Source: Flavobacteriales bacterium UBA5871 (GTDB lineage: Bacteria; Bacteroidota; Bacteroidia; Flavobacteriales_D; Crocinitomicaceae). From it: a stretch of 5,796 nt of DNA. Below are positions 1-5,664 of the stretch, piece by piece. Under the pieces are notes generated by a model. The model made no database searches. It was not told where the DNA came from and saw nothing but the letters and a program-made list of their open reading frames with translations. Within the stretch, counting starts at the first letter, position 1. Each line of letters starts with the position of its first letter. Location: contig DJFN01000214.1 in assembly GCA_002432085.1 (NCBI GenBank), forward strand, positions 26,589 through 32,384. Direction: 5' to 3'. The translations under genes were made by a program, and so were the position numbers.

Positions 1-423
1 TGCACCTGCGAAACCGAAAACCGCAACGGTACCTGGAAGCGACTCATCGTCCCGATGACGGAAAACCGCCTGCAAACGCCCGAAACCATTGCTCTATCGC
101 TCGAATCACGTTCACGATTCCTGGAATTCATTGTTGTATCACGCAGACGTAAAGAAGAAGTCGTTCTTGAGCTGAGAGAAGATCGTAACCGGATCCAATT
201 TGAGCCAGCAGCACAAGTCGAATTTCCTTCCGAAGAAAGGCCCGTTTACCGGTTTGTAACCACGGAACCGGTGGTCCTCGAGGAAGCTTCCCCGTTTCGC
301 GTTCAATTATGGGAGCTTCGCAAGAGCGGGGAAAACCCGCTGGGCAGCATTCCGCTCCCGAAAGTATCATCCGTGTCACTTTTCAGCCGGCACGACACCA
401 TAACCAGTTACTTCTATTTTTAA
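1..423 (+). CDS. Unrecognised protein upstream of sheath, 3' part only
   Basis: The reading frame is open from the first base to the TAA at 421-423, giving 140 visible residues. An ATG at 55 could be the start, but the 18 codons before it read like normal protein (a GTWKRLIVP stretch leads straight into it) and no initiation signal precedes it, so I treat the gene as cut by the window edge. I do not recognise the family. The visible part has no cysteine after the first few residues, no membrane segment and alternating hydrophobic/charged residues that suggest mostly beta structure, with a charged RRRKEEVVLELREDR stretch around visible residues 49-63. It ends in an aromatic tail (SYFYF). It lies 19 bp before the sheath gene on the same strand, so it is probably in the same operon. 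DUF4255/Pvc16-type cap proteins are often found near eCIS sheaths, but I see no clear match to that family here. Function unknown. Confidence 0.7.
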   Translation, partial: CTCETENRNGTWKRLIVPMTENRLQTPETIALSLESRSRFLEFIVVSRRRKEEVVLELREDRNRIQFEPAAQVEFPSEERPVYRFVTTEPVVLEEASPFRVQLWELRKSGENPLGSIPLPKVSSVSLFSRHDTITSYFYF

Positions 424-442
424 TTAATACATCCAGAAACAA

Positions 443-1993
443 ATGAGTGCAATGAAAACACCTGGGGTTTACATCGTTGAAAAAAACGCATTCCCCAACT
501 CGGTTGTCGAAGTGGCAACCGCAGTCCCGGCCTTCATCGGCTACACCAAATCCGCCAAGGACGGGAACAAATCCTTGATTAACAAGCCCTGGAAGATCAG
601 CTCCCTGGCGGAATTCGAGCAGTACTACGGTGGCGCTCCGGCTCCGAAATTTACGGTTGCCGAAGACACAGCCGAAGAAGGTTCCGAAGCCGTATTGGGT
701 GCTTCTTCCCTGCTGATCGGCGACAAGCGCTATGCCGTGACCCGCAACGACGAGTACAATTTCTACTACCAGATGCGCTTTTTCTTCGCGAATGGCGGTG
801 GCCCGTGCTACATCGTTGCTGTGAACAAAGACGGTTACACAGCTGAAGGAAAGATCAAGAAAGACGATCTGATGGGCGGTGTAGGTACTTTGCTCAAGGA
901 ACAGGAACCAACGATGGTACTTGTACCGGAAGCTGTTTACCTCGATACAGCGCAGGATTGCTTTGATGTTCAGGTAGCCGTACTCCAGCACTGCGGCCGT
1001 GACATGCGCAACCGTGTAGCGATCTTCGACGTTTACGACGGCTTCAAGGAAAGAGACGCGGAAGGAAACAGCAATGTGACCAACTTCCGTGAGCAGATCG
1101 GGACCGAGTTCCTCGATTTTGGTTCCGCTTACTACCCTTGGCTGAATACTTCCGTGGTTCAGGCAAACGAGATCACGTTCATGAACATCGCCGAAGACAA
1201 CCGCGATGGGTTCAAAGCACTTCTGACAGCGGAAAACGATGCATCGGATAAAACGGATAAAGCCAAAGCTGAGCTCGCCGAATACATCACCAAGCTCGGA
1301 AACGAGACCGGTACCGATCAGGAGATCTTCGTAGCACGCGACGTAGCGCACAAGATCCTGATGCGCCAGTCGAAAGTATACAGCGAGATCATGCGCGAAA
1401 TGCTGCTCACGCTCAACATGCTGCCACCGGCTTCTGCCATGGCAGGTATCTACACGCTCGTGGATCATACCAAAGAAGTATGGAAAGCGCCGGCAAACAT
1501 CAGCATGGCGAACGTTATCTCACCAACGGTAAGCATTACACACGCAGATCAGGAAAACCTCAACGTTCCGCTCGACGGAAAAGCAGTCAACGCCATCCGC
1601 TACTTCGTAGGTGAAGGCGTAAAAGTATGGGGAGCCCGTACACTCGACGGCAACTCGCTCGACTGGCGTTACATCAACGTTCGTCGTACGATGATCATGC
1701 TCGAGGAATCCATCAAGAACTCTGCGAAAGCCTTCGTATTCGAGCCGAACGTAGCTAATACGTGGGTAAGCATGCGCAGTATGATCAGCAACTTCCTGAA
1801 CGGGATCTGGAAACGCGGCGGTTTGGCAGGTGCCATTCCGGAGGACGCTTTCAGTGTACACGTCGGGTTGGGCGACACCATGACATCCGAAGACATCCTC
1901 GAAGGAATCTTGCGCATTACGGTGTTGGTAGCAATTTCGCGTCCTGCGGAATTCATCGAAATTACGTTCCAGCAGCAAATGCAGAAAAGCTGA
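443..1993 (+). CDS. Contractile tail sheath protein (eCIS, single-sheath type)
   Basis: 516 aa. Forms the contractile outer sheath around the inner tube; its contraction powers injection. The N-terminus has the phage sheath hallmark TPGVYI (residues 6-11) followed by an AVPAFIGYT strand (28-36). The middle is the variable, surface-exposed part, including an acidic/lysine-rich stretch at about 264-290. From LPPASAMAGIY (327-337) on, the sequence is the well-conserved sheath core: VWGARTLDGNSLDWRYINVR (395 on), a FEPN motif, the IWKRGGLAGA segment, and an end with AISRPAEFIEITFQQQMQ. This C-terminal domain makes the sheath-sheath and sheath-tube contacts in known systems. Start at 443 is chosen because it lies 19 bp after the previous stop; the in-frame ATG at 452 (Met4) is an alternative that would still keep the hallmark. 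No Shine-Dalgarno sequence, only an A-rich leader. Only one sheath gene is present in the window, unlike the three of Afp/PVC. Confidence 0.96.
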   Translation: MSAMKTPGVYIVEKNAFPNSVVEVATAVPAFIGYTKSAKDGNKSLINKPWKISSLAEFEQYYGGAPAPKFTVAEDTAEEGSEAVLGASSLLIGDKRYAVTRNDEYNFYYQMRFFFANGGGPCYIVAVNKDGYTAEGKIKKDDLMGGVGTLLKEQEPTMVLVPEAVYLDTAQDCFDVQVAVLQHCGRDMRNRVAIFDVYDGFKERDAEGNSNVTNFREQIGTEFLDFGSAYYPWLNTSVVQANEITFMNIAEDNRDGFKALLTAENDASDKTDKAKAELAEYITKLGNETGTDQEIFVARDVAHKILMRQSKVYSEIMREMLLTLNMLPPASAMAGIYTLVDHTKEVWKAPANISMANVISPTVSITHADQENLNVPLDGKAVNAIRYFVGEGVKVWGARTLDGNSLDWRYINVRRTMIMLEESIKNSAKAFVFEPNVANTWVSMRSMISNFLNGIWKRGGLAGAIPEDAFSVHVGLGDTMTSEDILEGILRITVLVAISRPAEFIEITFQQQMQKS

Positions 1994-2052
1994 TTAAACA
2001 AATCCGTCTGGTCACTTCCTTTTATTCATTTTTCACGAAGTCTGACACTGAA

Positions 2053-2064
2053 AGTCATCTGACT
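2053..2064. repeat. 12-bp dyad AGTCA-TC-TGACT in the intergenic region
   Basis: Perfect 5-bp inverted arms (AGTCA at 2053-2057, TGACT at 2060-2064) with a 2-nt spacer. The spacer is too short for an RNA hairpin loop, so if meaningful it is more like a protein-binding site on DNA. The hexamer TCTGAC also occurs twice as a direct repeat (2041-2046 and 2058-2063). A dyad this short can arise by chance; the call rests on its place in the only gap of the operon. Confidence 0.3.
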
Positions 2065-2075
2065 CTATTGGGGAA

Positions 2076-2091
2076 GTTGTGTCCGGACAAC
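2076..2091 (+). repeat. Short inverted repeat around palindrome TGTCCGGACA
   Basis: GTTGT (2076-2080) can pair with ACAAC (2087-2091) around a GTCCGG loop; alternatively the 10-bp TGTCCGGACA (2080-2089) is a perfect DNA palindrome. It lies about 40 bp upstream of the tube start codon. It is followed by a run of A, not T, on the + strand, so it does not look like an intrinsic terminator. It could be an operator, a 5' leader hairpin or chance. Confidence 0.3.
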
Positions 2092-2130
2092 AAAAAACTT
2101 AAGTACAAAACATTTAAAACATAAGAAATC

Positions 2131-2580
2131 ATGGCAGGAGAAGCACAAGACAACGTATGGCCACTACCGAAGTTTTATTTCCAGGTAAAACTCGGTGATA
2201 AAGAAGTTCCTTTCCAGGAAGTATCGGGACTCGACATCGAAGCACAGATCATCGAATACCGTCACGGGAACAGCAAAGAGTTCTCGACGATCAAAATGCC
2301 GGGCATCAAGAAATCGGGCAACATCACCCTGAAGAAAGGCATTTTCGTGAAAGACAACGGTTTCTGGGACTGGTTCAACAAGATCAAGATGAACACGATC
2401 GAGCGCCAGACAGTAACCATCAGTCTGCTCGACGAAGCCGGTGCACCGACAATGGTCTGGACGCTGAAAAACGCGTGGCCGACGAAGATCACCGGTACCG
2501 ATATGAAATCCGATGGCAACGAGATCGCTGTAGAAACGATCGAAGTCGCTCACGAAGGATTGACGATCGCCAACGCTTAA
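2131..2580 (+). CDS. Inner tube protein, gp19 family (Afp1/Pvc1-like)
   Basis: 149 aa, the usual size for a phage T4 gp19-type tail tube protein. Hexameric rings of this protein stack to form the inner tube that carries cargo and is driven out on contraction. Evidence: the N-terminal WPLPKFYFQVKLGD segment (residues 10-23), EVSGLD (30-35), the central KMPG and NITLKKG strands, a short aromatic helix FWDWFNKI, and a beta-rich end with NAWPTKITG, EIAVETIEVAHEG. These match the eCIS/T4-like tube fold, which has a beta-barrel with one helix. The start at 2131 gives the normal N-terminus; there is no Shine-Dalgarno, only an A-rich leader. It follows the sheath after a 137-bp gap and precedes a second, diverged tube gene by 18 bp. 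As the shorter-looped, better conserved of the two, it is taken to be the main tube subunit; assignment of which paralog is major is by order and sequence style. Confidence 0.95.
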   Translation: MAGEAQDNVWPLPKFYFQVKLGDKEVPFQEVSGLDIEAQIIEYRHGNSKEFSTIKMPGIKKSGNITLKKGIFVKDNGFWDWFNKIKMNTIERQTVTISLLDEAGAPTMVWTLKNAWPTKITGTDMKSDGNEIAVETIEVAHEGLTIANA

Positions 2581-2598
2581 GACTAACAATCGGAATCC

Positions 2599-3042
2599 AT
2601 GGCCGCACAGAAATGGGAACTTCCCGTAGCTTTTTATTTCCAGGTAAAAATCGGCAATGAAGAATTTGCCTTCAAGGAAGTTTCCGGTCTGTCGACCGAA
2701 ATGGAAACCGAATCCATTGCTGAAGGAGGTGTGAACGATTACGTCCACCTCCTTCCTAAGCAAATCAAACACGGGAACCTGGTGCTGAAGCGCGCGCTCA
2801 TGCCTGTCAAGCGAAACGACGTGGTCTGGATCAAAAAGATCCTCGAAGGCGATTTCTCGGTCGCCATTCAGCCCCGCGACGTCATCGTGAACCTGCTGGG
2901 CAACGACGGCTCACCGATCTACACCTGGACCTGCACCCGCGCCTATCCGGTGAAATGGGAAGTGGACACGCTCGACGCAGAAAAGAACAGCGTGCTCATC
3001 GAAACACTGGAGCTGGCTTATACAACCATTAAACGAACGTAA
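2599..3042 (+). CDS. Second tube protein, tube initiator (Afp5/Pvc5-like)
   Basis: 147 aa, a diverged paralog of the gene just upstream. It shares the FYFQVKIGNEEFAFKEVSGL signature (residues 12-31), the NLVLKRALMPV strand (KKG in the paralog), and the C-terminal pattern NAWP/RAYPVKW ... IETLELAYTTI. It differs by a longer polar region near residues 34-50 (EMETESIAEGGVNDY) and loses the aromatic FWDWF helix. In Afp and PVC the tube protein encoded just before the small Afp6/Pvc6 and LysM Afp7/Pvc7 proteins forms the first ring that joins tube to spike hub; the same gene order here supports that role. It starts 18 bp after the tube gene and ends 5 bp before the next start, so it is almost certainly cotranscribed with both. 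Confidence 0.92.
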   Translation: MAAQKWELPVAFYFQVKIGNEEFAFKEVSGLSTEMETESIAEGGVNDYVHLLPKQIKHGNLVLKRALMPVKRNDVVWIKKILEGDFSVAIQPRDVIVNLLGNDGSPIYTWTCTRAYPVKWEVDTLDAEKNSVLIETLELAYTTIKRT

Positions 3043-3047
3043 GCGCC

Positions 3048-3209
3048 ATGACGATCATCATCAAGGAAATCAGTATCCGTGCCACCATCGAGCGCACGGG
3101 AAGCACTTCGGCCAGCGACGACCGGAAGCTGCTGCGCATGAAAAAAGACATGATGCGGGAAGTGCGTGAAATGCTTCGGAATGAAAAATTACGTAAAGCT
3201 GAACGGTAA
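3048..3209 (+). CDS. Small DUF5908-type eCIS protein (Afp6/Pvc6-like)
   Basis: 53 aa, so short that ORF callers can miss it. It begins with a beta-type segment MTIIIKEISIRATIE (residues 1-15), the usual opening of the DUF5908 family (pattern P-I-E-I-x-E-L-x-I-R-A-x-V), then a Ser/Thr/Gly/Asp linker (16-25), then a strongly charged amphipathic helix from about 26 to 53 with regularly spaced Leu, Met and Val, possibly a coiled coil. Its position between the second tube gene (5 bp upstream) and the LysM gene (stop and next start share one base, TAATG) is exactly where Afp6/Pvc6 sits. The tight coupling with both neighbours, codon use like theirs and the family-like N-terminus make it a real gene. 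The role is not established; a small assembly or structural factor of the hub is an inference. Confidence 0.88.
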   Translation: MTIIIKEISIRATIERTGSTSASDDRKLLRMKKDMMREVREMLRNEKLRKAER

Positions 3210-3865
3210 TGGGCGAGCTGGTTAAACTCAAGATGACAGGCTATGAAGTGCCGACCTACAACGAAGGGAAGAAAAGCGGGGAATTCACCACGCAGATCAA
3301 CCCGGCGTCGCTGAAGATCGGGAAACGGATCAATTACCAGGAAGGTGCAGAAGCACAGGGAACGGCCGCCGACAAGAAATTCCGTTCGCAGGGACTCGAT
3401 TCGCTTGGTTTCGAGATCTACATGGACGACACCGGCATCGTTCCGAGCGCAACCGGAAAGATCAAGGACCGCATCAACCAGCTGGAAAAAACATTGTACC
3501 GGATCAACTCCGAAAGTCACGAGCCCAGCTACGCGAAAATCGTCTGGGGATCGATGATCTTCAAGGGCCGCGTTGATTCGATGGATTACGACTATACCCT
3601 TTTCGCGCCCAACGGCACGCCTTTACGGGTGAAAATCTCGCTGGGATTCTCCGGTCATTTCGACAAAGATGTGACGCAGAAGAACTCGCCGGACCTTTCA
3701 CGCGTGATCACGTTCCGCGCCGGCGACACCATCGCACAATACTGCGACGAAATTTACGGCGACGCATCTTATTGCGCCGACATCGCCCGATACAACCGTC
3801 TCGGGAATTTCAGAAACGTTGAACCGGGAACCAAGATCATGTTCCCACCATTGGCAGCAAAATGA
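3209..3865 (+). CDS. CIS tube/hub protein with C-terminal LysM domain (Afp7/Pvc7-like)
   Basis: 218 aa. The N-terminal two thirds (about 1-160) is the CIS-tube type domain: INPASLKIGKRINY near residues 31-44, then SLGFEIYMDDTG and IVWGSMIFKGRVDSMDYDYTL, ending with a PLRVKISLGFSGH strand. The last 50 residues (169-218) form one LysM motif: FRAGDTIAQ (169-177), a YGDASY turn, IARYN, and PGTKIMFP near the end. In Afp/PVC the equivalent protein forms a hexameric adaptor between tube and spike; the LysM domain is thought to hold or position it around the hub. In phage tails such domains (gp53-like) bind within the baseplate rather than peptidoglycan. Two cysteines (179 and 189) lie inside the LysM motif. 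The start codon overlaps the preceding stop by one base and the stop overlaps the next start (ATGA), so the three genes are translationally coupled. Confidence 0.94.
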   Translation: MGELVKLKMTGYEVPTYNEGKKSGEFTTQINPASLKIGKRINYQEGAEAQGTAADKKFRSQGLDSLGFEIYMDDTGIVPSATGKIKDRINQLEKTLYRINSESHEPSYAKIVWGSMIFKGRVDSMDYDYTLFAPNGTPLRVKISLGFSGHFDKDVTQKNSPDLSRVITFRAGDTIAQYCDEIYGDASYCADIARYNRLGNFRNVEPGTKIMFPPLAAK

Positions 3866-5652
3866 GCGCATCACCGGAAAAAGGCAGCATCGGTCTCGTA
3901 ACCTTCAAGGTCTTCAGCAACGGGGAGCAGATCAACGACACGTATGAAGTCGTCTCCATCTGGGTCCGCAAGGAAGTGAACCGGATCGGTAAAGCCGTAT
4001 TGGTTTTCACCGCCGGGGATATGCCCAAACAGGAAATCCCCGAAAGCGATGCCGAAACCTTTGCACCGGGAGCCGAAATCCGGATCGAAGCCGGCTACCA
4101 GAACAGTGAAAGCATCATTTTCGAAGGATTCGTCACTTCACACAACCTCGATATTCCGGAACGGGAACAGGCTACATTGCAGGTCGAATGCCGCGATTAC
4201 GCCTTTCCGACAACCCTTAACCGCAAAAACCGCTTATTCGAAGCCAGCACCGACAGCGACGCCATTTCGAAGATCCTCAAGGATTATTCCGATCTGACGC
4301 CGACTGTCGATGCAACCAACACGACCTACAACGAGCTGGTCCAGTATTACAGCTCCGATTGGGATTTCCTCCTTTCTCGCGCCGATGCGAACGGCCTGCT
4401 GGTGATCACCGAAGGGAAAAAAATCACTGTCAAAAAGCCGGATCTGTCTGCCAGTCCTGTATTGAGCGTGACCTACGGCGAAGACCTCATCGCGTTCCGT
4501 GGTGAGCTGCAAACGGCCGAGCAATCGCCGGCTATCGAAGCCATTGCGTGGGACAGCGTTACCCAAAAGCTGATCACCGCTACCGGTGCGGCACCTTCGC
4601 TGAACGCGCAGGGAACAGATACGACCGCTACGCTTTCCGAAGCTGTCGGTTCCGAAAAATGGACGCTCCAAACCGAAAGCTGTCCGGATAAAACGGCTCT
4701 CCAGTCCTGGGCCGACGCGCAATTATTAAAGGCCGGCATGGCACGCATTCGCGGAGAGATCCGCTTCCAGGGAAGCTCGCTGGCCGTTCCGGGATGCCTG
4801 ATCACCTTGGTCGGACTTGGAAAACGCTTCAACGGCGATGCTTACATCGGTTTCGTCGAGCACCAGATCACCGAAGGCGAATGGGTAACGACAGCCGGCA
4901 TGGGAATCGATCCGCAAAGCGTTACCGAACAGCCCGATGTGATGACTCCCGCCGCTTCCGGACTATTGCCGGGCATCGAAGGGCTTCACATCGGCAAAGT
5001 GACCAAGCTCGACGAAGATCCGGCGAAAGAAAACCGCATCCAGGTCGAAATTCCGCTGTTGAACAGTGATAAAAACACCGTTTGGGCACGGCTGGCTTCG
5101 TTCTGGGCCAGCAATAAATACGGCGGCTTCTTCATCCCGGATATCGACGATGAAGTCGTACTGGGCTTCCTCAACAACGATCCGTGCAATGCCGTGATCC
5201 TGGGAAGTATGTACAGCTCCAAGCAAACGCCCTCCAATACCATTACAGCGAAAAACAACCTTCGTACGATCTTCAGCAAATCAGGTCTGAAGATCGAGCT
5301 GGAAGAAGAAAAGAAAGATATTACGATCACCACGCCGGGCAAGAATTCCGTGCTGCTGAGCGACGATCAGAAAACGATCAAGCTCACCGACCAGCACGGC
5401 AACAAAGTGGTGATGTCCGACAGCGGCATCGTGATCGATTCCATCAAGGACCTTACGCTGAAAGCCGCATCCAATGTGACGATCGACGGCGGTGTGAACG
5501 TAGATGCCAAGGCGGGGAATGGCCTTTCACTGAAAGGCGTGAACGTTCAGGCTACGGCCGACGCATCGTTCACCGCAAAAGGCAATGCCAGTGCGGAAGT
5601 TTCGGCTTCCGGACAAACCATGATCAAAGGAGCCATGGTGATGATCAACTAA
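3862..5652 (+). CDS. Spike protein, gp27/gp5-VgrG-like (Afp8/Pvc8-like)
   Basis: 596 aa; forms the trimeric spike below the tube. Residues 1 to about 355 are the gp27-like (phage GPD) hub: TFKVFSNG near the start, FEGFVTSHNLDIPE, LQVECRDYAF, and VQYYSSDWDFLLSRADANGL (160-179), the equivalent of the VgrG motif in which a D-x-x-F segment precedes the second barrel. A linker rich in Pro, Ala and Gly (about 355-375) leads to a gp5-type OB fold (about 377-453: IGKVTKLDEDP, NRIQVEIPLL, WARLASFWASNKYGGFFIPDIDDEVVLGFL, VILGSMYSS). The last 140 residues are short-period beta strands (ITITTPG, IKLTDQHGNKVVMSD, VTIDGGVNVDAKAG) as in a triple-stranded beta-helix, ending KGAMVMIN. No lysozyme or other effector domain is inserted, unlike T4 gp5. 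It overlaps the LysM gene by 4 bp (ATGA). Confidence 0.95.
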   Translation: MSASPEKGSIGLVTFKVFSNGEQINDTYEVVSIWVRKEVNRIGKAVLVFTAGDMPKQEIPESDAETFAPGAEIRIEAGYQNSESIIFEGFVTSHNLDIPEREQATLQVECRDYAFPTTLNRKNRLFEASTDSDAISKILKDYSDLTPTVDATNTTYNELVQYYSSDWDFLLSRADANGLLVITEGKKITVKKPDLSASPVLSVTYGEDLIAFRGELQTAEQSPAIEAIAWDSVTQKLITATGAAPSLNAQGTDTTATLSEAVGSEKWTLQTESCPDKTALQSWADAQLLKAGMARIRGEIRFQGSSLAVPGCLITLVGLGKRFNGDAYIGFVEHQITEGEWVTTAGMGIDPQSVTEQPDVMTPAASGLLPGIEGLHIGKVTKLDEDPAKENRIQVEIPLLNSDKNTVWARLASFWASNKYGGFFIPDIDDEVVLGFLNNDPCNAVILGSMYSSKQTPSNTITAKNNLRTIFSKSGLKIELEEEKKDITITTPGKNSVLLSDDQKTIKLTDQHGNKVVMSDSGIVIDSIKDLTLKAASNVTIDGGVNVDAKAGNGLSLKGVNVQATADASFTAKGNASAEVSASGQTMIKGAMVMIN

Positions 5653-5664
5653 ACGAATGAAACA

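Larger units (their letters stand above)
1994..2130 (+). promoter_or_regulatory. AT-rich intergenic region before the tube gene, possible regulatory region
   Basis: This 137-bp stretch is the only gap above 20 bp in the window. It is about 34% G+C against roughly 50% in the genes around it, and I see no convincing coding frame in it. After the sheath stop comes a T-rich run (about 2017-2032), then two short dyads (2053-2064 and 2076-2091), then an A-rich leader running up to the tube start codon. Inner-tube protein is needed in many copies, so an extra promoter or an mRNA-stability element here would make sense, but that is inference. I could not find a clean Bacteroidota promoter (TTTG plus TAnnTTTG) nor a clear intrinsic terminator. 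Confidence 0.4.

Noticed and set aside
55..57. ATG at 55 as the true start of the first gene
   Set aside because: The frame is open to the window edge and the 18 codons before the ATG look like coding sequence; no leader or spacing feature marks a start there. It cannot be fully excluded.
383..1468. 361-codon open frame on the minus strand, opposite the sheath gene
   Set aside because: It lies wholly antisense to a clearly recognised sheath gene. Its product is rich in His, Arg, Cys, Val and Phe in the way typical of reverse readings of biased codons, with no recognisable domain.
2076..2096. Hairpin in the gap as an intrinsic terminator
   Set aside because: Only 5 bp of stem, followed by A residues on the + strand and by TTCC on the minus strand, so there is no U-run after the stem in either direction.
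1762..2124. 120-codon plus-strand frame running from inside the sheath gene through the gap
   Set aside because: Out of frame with the sheath over most of its length and its product is an Arg/His-rich shadow; the part in the gap has low-complexity, AT-driven codons and no family resemblance.
2164..2772. 202-codon minus-strand frame across both tube genes
   Set aside because: Mirror of two recognised tube genes; its internal resemblance (two EIK/FYLEIK-like stretches) comes from the shared tube signature read in reverse, not from a real repeat protein.
5184..5660. 158-codon plus-strand frame inside the spike gene
   Set aside because: Frame shadow of the beta-helix region, rich in Arg, Gln and Asp, ending where the PAAR leader begins; no domain and fully overlapped by the spike.
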